NCBI GenBank assembly: GCA_942493035.1
Contig: OW818666.1
Coordinates: 3,162,001 to 3,226,000, forward strand
Direction: 5' to 3'
Length of the DNA stretch: 64,000 nt
DNA from: WRGT01 sp942493035
Lineage (GTDB): Bacteria; Spirochaetota; UBA4802; UBA5550
Shown here in pieces: positions 1-7,126 of the stretch. The stretch's first letter is position 1, and every line of letters begins with the position of its first letter. Below the pieces are notes generated by a model. It ran no database searches and was not told the origin of the DNA. It saw only the letters and a program-made list of their open reading frames with translations. Made by a program: the position numbers and the translations under genes.

Positions 1-91
1 CTATGGAGTTTATATTAATAAACGGCCCTGCTGAAACAGGGATAACTGCGAGTAATATTGTTATTATAAATATCAGTTTTTTCATTTTCAT
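1..91 (-). CDS. N-terminus of a secreted protein (runs off left edge)
   Basis: Reading leftwards from an ATG at 91-89 (second ATG at 85-83) the frame stays open to base 1. It encodes a short lysine-containing start followed by a hydrophobic stretch (LIFIITILLAVIPVSAGP) that looks like a cleavable signal peptide ending at SAG. Only about 30 residues are visible, so the mature protein is unknown. No strong Shine-Dalgarno sequence is seen. The overlapping plus-strand reading frame is less protein-like and runs into the hairpin repeat. Confidence 0.55.
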   Translation of the reverse strand, partial: MKMKKLIFIITILLAVIPVSAGPFININSI

Positions 92-173
92 TTTCTGCCG
101 GAACAGGATTATCTTATTTAATATCGGCAGAACCGGTGATTATAATATAATAATTTTTGCGGGGGAAAACCAT

Positions 174-328
174 CCCCCCTCTGTCACTGAAGCGACATCA
201 GTCGGCGCTTTTTGGACTTCCTGTCCGCGCCCGACACAGAGCGGTCACGATGACCGCCTGCGGGCAGACGACACGATGTCGTAATCTTGTCCGCCAAACA
301 TCGTGTTTGTAGTCCCCCTTGATGAGAA
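174..328 (+). repeat. Mosaic hairpin repeat, copy 1, left part (interrupted by IS4)
   Basis: This GC-rich non-coding block recurs at 6824-7016 (same orientation) and at 30475-30720 (inverted). It is made of consecutive small palindromes: 241-257 (GCGGTCA, loop CGA, TGACCGC), 268-282 (ACGACA, CGA, TGTCGT) and 295-309 (CAAACA, TCG, TGTTTG). All are centred on CACGATG or its complement CATCGTG while the arms differ. The block is cut at 328 by the IS4 element and resumes at 1832 after the 10-bp duplication TTGATGAGAA (319-328 and 1832-1841). No convincing ORF. Function unknown; the end of the unit is an insertion target for IS110. Confidence 0.85.
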
Positions 329-1831
329 CTAATCATTACCCACATTTCTAAGTTTTTTAGAGATGTGGGTAAAAAAGTTATATTAATTTAAATATCTGTG
401 CTAATTTATGGTTGGATTAATCTTCAGGAAGAATAATCCATGAATAAAAAATTAAATCTGTCGGATGAAATTAGAAATAATACAATCAATGATAAGAGGA
501 TAAGAAGTCGATTGGCAAAAACTATTGATCAATTATCGCAATATCCCAATCATTCGATTCCTCAAGCATGCAAAAAACCGTCAGAAATAAAAGGGGCATA
601 TCGATTGTTAGACAATAAAAAAGTTACTCCCGAAGGAATATTGTCCGGACATAAAGAAGCAACCAGAGTAAGAATGGCTGAACATAAAATTGTATTACTT
701 GTACAGGATACAACTGATTTCAATTACACCAGACCTTCTGCTATAAAAGGAATGGGGGATCATGCGGCATCTCCTAATAGTAAAGGTTTATTACTCCATA
801 GTACTCTTGCTGTAACACCGGAAGGTGTACCTCTGGGTTTATTATTTCAAAAGTATTGGACACGAGATCCAGAAGAAAAAGGAAAAAAGAATAAAAGGAA
901 AGAGCTTCCCGTTGAAGAGAAGGAAAGTTTTCGCTGGATAGAAGCCATGGAAGAAAGCACTTCCGATATTCCGGATGGTGTAATAACAGTAACTGTAGCA
1001 GATCGCGAAGCAGATTTTTTTGATTTATTTAGAAGAAGCAAAGAGCTCAAACAAGATATACTGATAAGAGCTATCGGCAATCGGAAAGTCAATAGTGAAG
1101 AAAATTCTTTGATTAAAACAATTGAAGCAGCAGAAATTGCCGGAAAAATCAAGGTTTTCATACCAAGGGATGCAAATTCTAAATTGCCGGAGAGAGAAGT
1201 GGAGTTGGAAATTAAATTCCGCACACTCCAGTTAAAGCCGACATATTATTCAACAGATTCAAAAAACTCACAGTTCATAGAACTTGACGCTTTATATGCC
1301 AGGGAGATAAATCCAGCACTGGATGAAAAACCAATAGAATGGTTATTGCTCTCATCAATACCAATTTTGACCATTGAAGATGCGGTAGAAAGACTCGGCT
1401 GGTATAGGCAGAGATGGAAGATTGAAAGATTTCATTTTACTCTCAAGAGCGGATGCAAAGTTGAAGAGCTGCAACTTGAAACTATAGAGCGTATTGAAAA
1501 CGCACTTTCTCTATATTCGATTGTTTCATGGAAATTATTATGGCTGGTCTATGAGAGCAGAATCAAACCTGATGAATCTTGTGAGATTGTATTAGAAGAA
1601 TACGAATGGCATGCATTATATTGTATGGTAAAACAGAAAAAAGATTTTCCAAAGAAGCCTCCAACTCTAAAAGAAGCATCAATGATGATAGCAAGATTAG
1701 GTGGTTTCATGTGTCGCAAGGGTGATGGTGATCCTGGTGTTAAGGTCATGTGGCGTGGACTTCAGCGTTTGAATGATGTATCTTCTGTATGGTCTATTAT
1801 AACTCATACAGAAGATGTGGGTAATGATTAG
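329..1831 (+). mobile_element. IS4-family insertion sequence, complete
   Basis: The 1503-bp element is bounded by perfect 17-bp terminal inverted repeats: CTAATCATTACCCACAT at 329-345 and its complement at 1815-1831. It is flanked by a 10-bp direct repeat TTGATGAGAA (319-328, 1832-1841), a duplication length in the range known for IS4-family elements. One transposase gene fills most of the element and its stop codon is the last three bases of the right repeat. A near-palindrome just inside the left end (about 337-374) could form a hairpin ahead of the gene. Insertion split a mosaic repeat whose intact order is seen at 6824-7016. Confidence 0.93.
440..1831 (+). CDS. IS4-family DDE transposase (Tn5-like)
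   Basis: This 463-residue protein catalyses cut-and-paste transposition of the surrounding element. Catalytic residues can be placed by motif: D90 in QDTTDF, D188 in the ADREADFF (DREAD) motif, and E329 in the YREK signature (Y322, R325, E329, K336). The spacing is close to Tn5 transposase. The N-terminal 60 residues resemble the Tn5-type DNA-binding domain, and the C-terminus is the alpha-helical dimerisation part. The frame is complete with no disruption, so the element may be active. The start is an ATG about 100 bp inside the left inverted repeat, preceded by a purine-rich AGGAAG. Confidence 0.92.
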   Translation: MNKKLNLSDEIRNNTINDKRIRSRLAKTIDQLSQYPNHSIPQACKKPSEIKGAYRLLDNKKVTPEGILSGHKEATRVRMAEHKIVLLVQDTTDFNYTRPSAIKGMGDHAASPNSKGLLLHSTLAVTPEGVPLGLLFQKYWTRDPEEKGKKNKRKELPVEEKESFRWIEAMEESTSDIPDGVITVTVADREADFFDLFRRSKELKQDILIRAIGNRKVNSEENSLIKTIEAAEIAGKIKVFIPRDANSKLPEREVELEIKFRTLQLKPTYYSTDSKNSQFIELDALYAREINPALDEKPIEWLLLSSIPILTIEDAVERLGWYRQRWKIERFHFTLKSGCKVEELQLETIERIENALSLYSIVSWKLLWLVYESRIKPDESCEIVLEEYEWHALYCMVKQKKDFPKKPPTLKEASMMIARLGGFMCRKGDGDPGVKVMWRGLQRLNDVSSVWSIITHTEDVGND

Positions 1832-1947
1832 TTGATGAGAAGGGGGAGACTGATAATGTTAAAAGCAATGGGCTTACGCCCATTGTCTTTCGCCTTTGCC
1901 TGCCCCTTCTCACCAAGGGGAAGGTGCCCGACAGGGCGGATGGGGGG
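1832..1947 (+). repeat. Mosaic hairpin repeat, copy 1, right part with vacant IS110 target
   Basis: Continuation of the repeat cut by IS4. It contains a palindrome CAATGGGC-TTAC-GCCCATTG (1866-1885), a GGGGAAGG-rich stem, and the end module GGTGCCCGACAGGGCGGATGG (1923-1943), itself containing the hairpin GCCC-GACA-GGGC. In the other two copies this end module is the place where the IS110 element is inserted. Here it is uninterrupted and so shows what an empty target site looks like. Confidence 0.85.
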
Positions 1948-1976
1948 GCAGAATTCGTTAAAAAAGATATCCACAA

Positions 1977-2189
1977 CTAAATATCTTCTCCAAAAATCCT
2001 CGAAGCAGGAATACTTTTCAATTTACCGGTTCTCTGTAAAATTAATCGTGCTTGAGCTTCTTTAAGCCAAACTTCGTCAATTTGTTTATCAGGCTCATCT
2101 ATACTGTTCACCAGACCTTCTATAAGTAAAGCCCGTTCCTTTAGATTCAATTTGACCGCTTCATCCAGATATTCCTTAACATTATTCAT
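1977..2189 (-). CDS. Addiction-module antitoxin-like protein, orphan
   Basis: A 70-residue acidic helical protein beginning MNNVKEYLDEAVKLNLKER with a central LIEGLVNSIDEPD segment. This is the pattern of the small 'addiction module component' antitoxins (TIGR02574-like) that neutralise RelE/ParE-type toxins. Such genes normally precede a toxin of about 95 codons. Downstream on this strand there is only the end of repeat copy 1 and the IS4 element, with no toxin frame, so the partner appears lost. Start chosen at the ATG preceded by AAAGGTAAA. Family call is from sequence style only. Confidence 0.7.
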   Translation of the reverse strand: MNNVKEYLDEAVKLNLKERALLIEGLVNSIDEPDKQIDEVWLKEAQARLILQRTGKLKSIPASRIFGEDI

Positions 2190-2448
2190 TTATTTTACCT
2201 TTGAGTTTAAAAATATCAATCCATTAATCTCTTATTATGTATTTTACTATATCGTAAGTTATTGTCAACAAATGTTACAGGATTCCAATATTCTGGCGGA
2301 TATTCAAAATTAAATCCAGTTTTCAATCAAATCATGTAAATCTTTTCATCTATGATCTTTCGTAATACCATGGTGACATTTTTTTAAAAATTTTTATCAG
2401 TCACGAATTTCCGTCGTTATAGTAACAAACAGGAAAAAGGAGAATACT

Positions 2449-2847
2449 ATGACTATTAACGAAACGGATAAACTTACCGGTATTATAATCGGCTGTGCGA
2501 TGGAGGTTCATCGTATATTAGGGCATGGTTTTCAGGAAGTAATTTATCAGCGATCGCTTTCTATTGAACTCGCTTTATCTGGCTTGCTTTTTGAACGTGA
2601 TAAACCTATACCAATTTTTTATAGAAAATCGCAGATAGGCACACGTAGAATAGATTTTTTTGTAGAAGGTTCGGTTATGGTTGAATTAAAAGCTGTTGAT
2701 AAATTGGAGAATGTACAGAAAACACAGGCAATTAACTACTGTGAAGCATATAATATATCCGATGGCCTGCTGCTGAACTTCGGGAATACAAGTCTTGAGT
2801 TCAAAAGATTATACAATAAATGTTTAAGCAGGATTACAGAGATTTAA
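2449..2847 (+). CDS. GxxExxY protein (PD-(D/E)XK-like)
   Basis: A 132-residue protein with the defining motif G-H-G-F-Q-E-V-I-Y near residue 26-33, followed by RIDFFVEGSVMVELKA, which looks like a D...ExK nuclease-type core, and the conserved ending LLLNFG...EFKRLY. Proteins of this family (TIGR04256) are widespread and often lie near mobile or repeat DNA; their biochemical role is not established. An AAGGAG Shine-Dalgarno sequence lies just before the ATG. It is monocistronic between the orphan antitoxin and the IS66 element. Confidence 0.88.
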   Translation: MTINETDKLTGIIIGCAMEVHRILGHGFQEVIYQRSLSIELALSGLLFERDKPIPIFYRKSQIGTRRIDFFVEGSVMVELKAVDKLENVQKTQAINYCEAYNISDGLLLNFGNTSLEFKRLYNKCLSRITEI

Positions 2848-2920
2848 CAGATATTCATGATTAAATCCAAAACTCACTTTATCCAGTACATCGTAAGCGT
2901 CAAAACAACAGCATCTCATG

Positions 2921-4525
2921 TTAACAATGATTGATTTGTTCAGAAGTTAGAAAACAAGGTAAAAGTGCTGTTAATTCTGCCTGATTTGATGTTTCAGGAA
3001 GCCTGGTAAAGAGAAAACGTAAATATGCATAAGGTTCGAGTCTGTTTGCTTTAGCACTTTCAATCAGACTATACATAGCCGCACTGGCATTAGCTCCTCG
3101 AGGTGTATTTGAAAACAGCCAATTTTTTCTCCCGATAACAAATGGCCGGATTGTCCTTTCAGCTTCATTGTTATCCGGAGTTAAAAATGCCGCATCAATA
3201 TAGCGGATAAGCTTACTCCATTCATTCAGAGTGTAATTTACAGCTTCACCGGTTTTACTTTTTGGGATGATCTCATTTTTTGTAAGAACAAGCCATCGGT
3301 GAAAATCATCAAGTACTGGAAGAACAAGTTTTTTTCTCTGTTCTACAAATAAATTATCAGCAAGATTTCTCACACGGAGTTCACTCTCGATCTCGTAGAT
3401 GTGTTTTATAAACTGCAATCCTTTATGAGCCCGACTGTCCTTTTTGTTAAGCTTTGCGGCATCAAAGAAATATCTCCGGGCATGAGCAAAACATCCGACA
3501 TGAACAATTCCACCACGTGAAAGGGCATAGTTATACCCGTCATATCCATCAGTTTGAAGATATCCGGTAAATCCCTCAAGAAAATCATAAGGAACTTTTT
3601 TTGATCGTGTCGGGTGATATTGATATAGAACAAGAGGCTTCCCTCTTTCGGGATAACCGATACTTACCCACATATATGATTTATTTTCAGGACGCCTGTT
3701 TTCTTCATGCAGAACTTGAACTGTTGTTTCGTCCATCCTGATAAAATTTCCGCTTTTTAACTGCGCTTCAAGAACTTCCATAAATCCGGTCATCTTCTCA
3801 TATGCTTCAATTGTCCAATTGCAAAGCGTCGCACGCGAGAGCTCAACCCCTATCCGTTCAAATATCTTTGACTGCCTGTAAAAAGGGAGAGCGTCAGCAT
3901 ACTTTGATGTAACCGTATATGCGAGTAATCCCGGACTCACAATGCTTCCTGGAATCATACGCTTCGGAGCTGCCGCTTTTTTTATTTCTGATTCACCGGA
4001 GTTAAGAAAGCCATCACATCCGCATGGTCCATATTTTATATGCACATGGCGGATTACTTTAATTGCTGCAGGGATTATATCAAGCTCCTCGGTATCATCA
4101 GAGCCTATCTGCTTCCGTTCTTCACCGCAGCATGGACATTTCTTTTCAGCTTCAGTTAAATCATGAATAACTTCTTCTCGCGGGAGATCTGCAGGCAGAT
4201 GTTTCCTCCCGGTCTTTTTTCTGACATGTTCTTTTACTCTTGTGACATCAGGCTCTTCATCTTTTTGTGAGTCTTCACCTTCAGGATAAATTCCTTCTTC
4301 AGCTTCATCAAATAGACGTCCCTGAAGTTCATCCTCCGGTGTAAGTTTCTCGCTCGACTTTCCGAAAAATTTCCTTTGTAGTGTTTTATATTTCTCTTCC
4401 AGCAGGCGATAGTTCTCTTCAAGAGATTCTATCATCTGTTTCAGTTTTTCCGGATCATCGGGGAGAATTCTTTTTTCATGTTTCATGTGATCATGATTAA
4501 CGGAGTATAATTTTATTAATAGCAC
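2921..4525 (-). CDS. tnpC: IS66 transposase TnpC
   Basis: The 534-residue catalytic transposase of the IS66 element. Domains in order: an N-terminal coiled-coil/leucine-zipper region (about 25-60, ending FFGKSSEK), a zinc-binding part with CPCC near residue 130 and a later CGC near 168, and a DDE core. The likely catalytic residues are D265 (RMDETTVQ), D326 (LQTDGYDGY) and E454 (NNEAERTIRPF). The C-terminus is the usual IS66 helical tail. It starts 3 bases after the tnpB stop, so translation is probably coupled. The stop lies only 28 bp from the left end of the element. Confidence 0.94.
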   Translation of the reverse strand: MLLIKLYSVNHDHMKHEKRILPDDPEKLKQMIESLEENYRLLEEKYKTLQRKFFGKSSEKLTPEDELQGRLFDEAEEGIYPEGEDSQKDEEPDVTRVKEHVRKKTGRKHLPADLPREEVIHDLTEAEKKCPCCGEERKQIGSDDTEELDIIPAAIKVIRHVHIKYGPCGCDGFLNSGESEIKKAAAPKRMIPGSIVSPGLLAYTVTSKYADALPFYRQSKIFERIGVELSRATLCNWTIEAYEKMTGFMEVLEAQLKSGNFIRMDETTVQVLHEENRRPENKSYMWVSIGYPERGKPLVLYQYHPTRSKKVPYDFLEGFTGYLQTDGYDGYNYALSRGGIVHVGCFAHARRYFFDAAKLNKKDSRAHKGLQFIKHIYEIESELRVRNLADNLFVEQRKKLVLPVLDDFHRWLVLTKNEIIPKSKTGEAVNYTLNEWSKLIRYIDAAFLTPDNNEAERTIRPFVIGRKNWLFSNTPRGANASAAMYSLIESAKANRLEPYAYLRFLFTRLPETSNQAELTALLPCFLTSEQINHC

Positions 4526-4528
4526 TTT

Positions 4529-4876
4529 TCATGATACCGCAGAAAATTTTAATACTTTATGCGCGTTCCAGAAATCTATTCCGTCAAGCAGCATAGACAG
4601 CTCATCTTCAGTTATCTCTTTTACGTCTTCCTTATCCATTGGCCATGGGAATTTGTCCTGCTCCAGACGTTTCTGCCACATACAAAAACCGTTCCTGTCC
4701 CAGTAGAGTATTTTCAATAATCTTCTGCTCTTCCCGCAGAAAATATATAGATCTCCGCTAAGCGGGTTATTTTTCAGATCCTCTTGCACATATACTGAAA
4801 GTGCATTTATCTGTTTTCTCATGTCGATGTATCCGGGTCTGACATATATTCTGGCTTTACTGAAATCTACTTTCAT
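4529..4876 (-). CDS. tnpB: IS66 accessory protein TnpB (Orf2)
   Basis: This 115-residue protein carries the typical IS66 Orf2 features: an opening ARIYVRPGYIDMRKQINAL, a central IFCGKSRRLLKILYWDRNGF, and WPM near the C-terminus. It is required for transposition in studied IS66 elements although it lacks a catalytic core; its exact role is unclear. The start overlaps the tnpA stop by 4 bp and the stop is 3 bp ahead of tnpC, consistent with a translationally coupled three-gene operon. Confidence 0.93.
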   Translation of the reverse strand: MKVDFSKARIYVRPGYIDMRKQINALSVYVQEDLKNNPLSGDLYIFCGKSRRLLKILYWDRNGFCMWQKRLEQDKFPWPMDKEDVKEITEDELSMLLDGIDFWNAHKVLKFSAVS

Positions 4877-5184
4877 GGCAGTTCTGCCAATGCAGATACT
4901 ATTGTTTTTAGATGGTCTGTACCGGAGTTTTCTTTTACTATAATTTTTATTCCGTTGCTTAATACTATTTCTATTGGTTCATTCTCTTTCTTCGTTTTGT
5001 AAAGTGTGACGGGTATCTCTACCAGGCCCTTTTTTTCAAAAAGTTTTTCATGCTCGGACTTCTTTTTCCAGTCTCGAAAACTCCAATAGGATATTTGCTG
5101 TTCCGAACAATATCTCTGCATGCTTAATCCGCTTTGTTTCAATTTCTGAACATGGTTTTGCCGGTAGTCTGTATGGTCTTTCAT
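4873..5184 (-). CDS. tnpA: IS66 accessory protein TnpA (Orf1)
   Basis: This 103-residue basic protein has an N-terminal helix-turn-helix-like segment (VQKLKQSGLSMQRYCSEQ, then SYWSFRDWKKK), the usual layout of IS66 Orf1. A C-terminal part (IEIVLSNGIKIIVKEN) is typical of the family. It is the first gene of the element, 51 bp inside the right inverted repeat, and has a clear AGGAGG ribosome-binding site. It probably binds the element's ends, but this is inferred from the family. Confidence 0.88.
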   Translation of the reverse strand: MKDHTDYRQNHVQKLKQSGLSMQRYCSEQQISYWSFRDWKKKSEHEKLFEKKGLVEIPVTLYKTKKENEPIEIVLSNGIKIIVKENSGTDHLKTIVSALAELP

Positions 5185-5285
5185 AATGCCTCCTGATTTT
5201 AGAGGCAGTATATCTTATTATCTGAAGGTTGTTAAGATGCAGTTGTTTTGACGGTTACAGTACATCATTTGAACCCCACAACCAT

Positions 5286-5322
5286 ATTCCCCCCTCTGTC
5301 ACTATGTGACAGAGGGGGGAAT
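5286..5322. repeat. Perfect 17-bp palindrome related to the mosaic repeat
   Basis: ATTCCCCCCTCTGTCAC (5286-5302), loop TAT, and the exact complement (5306-5322). The arm contains the CCCCCTCTGTCAC motif that opens mosaic repeat copy 1, so this looks like an isolated end module of that family. It lies directly beyond the porin terminator. Confidence 0.85.
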
Positions 5323-5350
5323 AAAAAAAGGCGCTCATCTCTGAGCGCCC
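5323..5350 (-). terminator. Rho-independent terminator of the porin gene
   Basis: On the minus strand GGCGCTCA, loop GAGA, TGAGCGCC is followed by seven T residues (the A run at 5323-5329). The 8-bp GC-rich stem is perfect. It lies 33 bp after the porin stop codon. Confidence 0.92.
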
Positions 5351-5382
5351 TTTCTATATCTTTTAAGATATTGTTTTAAGAA

Positions 5383-6681
5383 TTAGAATTTAACAGAAAA
5401 CTTGTGTGAAACAACATAAGCTTTAGCATCAACACCAGCAACAACATCTTTTGTCATTGCATAACCAGCAGATACTGAATATGTTGCATTTGCATCAAAT
5501 GCATAACTTGCGCCAAGGTCAATTTCTGTGAAAGTTGCATCTTTATCATCTGTATCTACATAATCCTTATTTGTTGCACCATAAGCAATAGCGATATTAG
5601 CAGAGATTTTTTCCATAGTTGCATCAGCATAAAGCTTGTATACAGACCAACCCATAAGATTGTTAGAGCCCTGTCCAATATAATCGTCCATAACTACACA
5701 AACATCAAAATCTTCACCCCAGTTGAAAACTCCATCTTCTTCGTCTGCTGAAGCATAAGCATATACGAAACCAACAGTTGCAGGAGCAACTTTTGCGAAT
5801 ACATCAACATATGCACCATAAGTAGTTGTATCAGTAACACCTCTTAATGCATGACCTACGGGGATAACAAGAGTAGAAACATCCTCCATATCATCCTGCA
5901 ATCCACCTGTATCAAACTTTTTGTAAATGAATTCAGATTTAAAACCAACCATTCCAAAATCACCATTTAGACCAAGGTCAAATGCCATTGTAGTAAAATC
6001 ATAAGATTCTTCTACATCCTGACCAAAACCAGCAATTGTTTCAAAAGTTGTACCGTCATAGTCATAACCAGTTGTATTGTAAACGAGAAGAGGAAGAACT
6101 GTTACAGGACCAAATTTCATTCTAGAAGCAAGATAATATGTATCAGAATCTTCTTTATCTTCGTCAGCAGGATCTATTGCCGATCCAGCACTCGCTCCTA
6201 CTTCATTGTCCTTCTGAACAATTGCAAGAAAAACCATATCTTCAGAAAGAGCACCAATTAATTTAAGTCTCATTACATTGATCTCTGTATCACCGAAAGT
6301 AGATGCCCACTGTCCGCCGCCCATAAGACCAGCTTCAAGCTGAAGCGCAGGGTGAAACTTATAGTTCAAATATGCTCTTTCAACTGATAGTTGATCTGCT
6401 GTTGTATCATCAGCATCGCTTAATGCAACTTTTCCGCTACCATCAACTTTTTTGTCATACACGAGTCTTGTGAATACTGTAGCATTTTCATTAGCTACAA
6501 ATGCCAAGTTAAGATTTAATTCATAGTCATAATAACTAGCTTCACGTGCGTCTTTTTCAACAAGACCGATATTGTTTTCGATTTGTCCACGAGTAAAAGC
6601 GTCTCCTGTAACTTTAAGCTCAGCTGCGAACAGTGAACCTGCACTTACGAGAAGGATTAAAACTAATAAAAGTTTTTTCAT
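5383..6681 (-). CDS. Outer-membrane beta-barrel porin
   Basis: A 432-residue exported protein with a classical signal peptide (MKKLLLVLILLVSAGSLFA, cleavage near FAA). The mature part alternates hydrophobic and polar residues in short strands separated by acidic, glycine-rich turns (for example DPADEDKEDSD), and ends in SHKFSVKF. The terminal phenylalanine is the outer-membrane insertion signal of beta-barrels. This points to a general porin or substrate-specific channel; the substrate cannot be read from the sequence. The gene has its own promoter and a strong terminator, so it is monocistronic and probably abundantly expressed. A barrel protein of similar style runs off the right edge of the window. 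Confidence 0.82.
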   Translation of the reverse strand: MKKLLLVLILLVSAGSLFAAELKVTGDAFTRGQIENNIGLVEKDAREASYYDYELNLNLAFVANENATVFTRLVYDKKVDGSGKVALSDADDTTADQLSVERAYLNYKFHPALQLEAGLMGGGQWASTFGDTEINVMRLKLIGALSEDMVFLAIVQKDNEVGASAGSAIDPADEDKEDSDTYYLASRMKFGPVTVLPLLVYNTTGYDYDGTTFETIAGFGQDVEESYDFTTMAFDLGLNGDFGMVGFKSEFIYKKFDTGGLQDDMEDVSTLVIPVGHALRGVTDTTTYGAYVDVFAKVAPATVGFVYAYASADEEDGVFNWGEDFDVCVVMDDYIGQGSNNLMGWSVYKLYADATMEKISANIAIAYGATNKDYVDTDDKDATFTEIDLGASYAFDANATYSVSAGYAMTKDVVAGVDAKAYVVSHKFSVKF

Positions 6682-6733
6682 TGTGCTCTCCTATTTTTTT
6701 AAAAATTTCAGCTTATAAAAAACTGTATTCTGA

Positions 6734-6761
6734 ATAATAAAACGGTAATCGCATTTGTCAA
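6734..6761 (-). promoter_or_regulatory. Sigma70-type promoter of the porin gene
   Basis: On the minus strand TTGACA (6761-6756) is separated by 16 bp from TATTAT (6739-6734). This lies about 55 bp ahead of the start codon, with an AGGAGAG ribosome-binding site in between. Confidence 0.7.
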
Positions 6762-6823
6762 CAATTTTTGTCTGGACTATGTTAATTTTTATTCGAAAAA
6801 CCGGCCAGCGGGACTGTTTTAAG

Positions 6824-7016
6824 CCCCCCCCTCTGTCGCTGAAGCGACATCAGTCGGCGCTTTTAGGACATCCTGTCCGCGCCCGACACACAAACATCGT
6901 GTTTGTAGTCCCCCTTGGTGAAAAGGGGAGACAGATAATGTTGAAAGCAATGGGCGCACGCCCATTGTCTTTAGCCTTTTACCTTCCCCTTCTCTTCAAG
7001 GGGAAGGTGCCCGACA
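6824..7016 (+). repeat. Mosaic hairpin repeat, copy 2 (interrupted by IS110)
   Basis: Same order of modules as copy 1 without the middle hairpins: a CCCCCCTCTGTCGC opening, the palindrome TGTCGCT-GA-AGCGACA, then GGACA-TCC-TGTCC, CAAACA-TCG-TGTTTG, the CAATGGGC...GCCCATTG stem, and GGGGAAGGTGCCCGACAGG. The final module is cut by the IS110 element and resumes after it as CGGATGGGGAGGG (8475-8487). Confidence 0.88.
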
Positions 7017-7024
7017 GGGTTTAC

Positions 7025-7030
7025 TATGCT
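7025..7030 (+). promoter_or_regulatory. -10 half of a circle-junction promoter (partner -35 at 8457-8462)
   Basis: TATGCT lies 8 bp inside the left end of the element and TTGACT (8457-8462) lies about 12-17 bp inside the right end. If the element excises as a circle with one GG core, the two hexamers become separated by 17 bp (18 if one more G is kept), reading toward the transposase. In the integrated form they are 1.4 kb apart and inactive. Reconstitution of a promoter at the circle junction is known for IS110-family elements; here it is inferred from spacing. Confidence 0.65.
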
Positions 7031-7068
7031 AGAACAGAGAGGTTAATTTATTTGAAAATCTAAAAAAG

Positions 7069-7126
7069 AAGGCTACCTTAGAAGTGCAAAAGAAGTAAAA
7101 CAAAAATCAACAAAGGAGGTAGCCTT
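7069..7126 (+). promoter_or_regulatory. Stem masking the transposase ribosome-binding site
   Basis: AAGGCTACCT (7069-7078) is perfectly complementary to AGGTAGCCTT (7117-7126), which overlaps the Shine-Dalgarno sequence GGAGG (7115-7119) and abuts the ATG at 7127. A transcript entering from outside would fold and hide the start. Transcripts beginning further in would escape. The stem is conserved in copy B. Confidence 0.75.

Larger units (their letters stand above)
2893..5258 (-). mobile_element. IS66-family insertion sequence, complete
   Basis: The 2366-bp element is delimited by terminal inverted repeats beginning GTAAGCGTCAAAACAAC (2893-2916 and, imperfectly complementary, 5235-5258), which fits the GTAAGCG start known for IS66. 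It is flanked by a perfect 8-bp duplication AGTACATC (2885-2892 and 5259-5266), the length typical for the family. It carries the standard three-gene set tnpA-tnpB-tnpC on the minus strand. All three frames are open, so it is potentially active. Confidence 0.95.

Noticed and set aside
3..284. Plus-strand 93-codon frame at the left edge
   Set aside because: It overlaps a minus-strand signal peptide and then runs through the hairpin repeat; composition is unlike a protein.
174..318. CRISPR-like array of palindromic repeats
   Set aside because: The units differ in arm sequence, lack constant spacing and spacers, and no cas genes are present.
1832..2065. 77-codon plus-strand frame after the IS4 element
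   Set aside because: It translates repeat DNA (the CAATGGGC stem and GGTGCCC module) and overlaps the antitoxin gene on the other strand.
6755..7063. 102-codon plus-strand frame
   Set aside because: It spans mosaic repeat copy 2 and the IS110 left end; no protein features.
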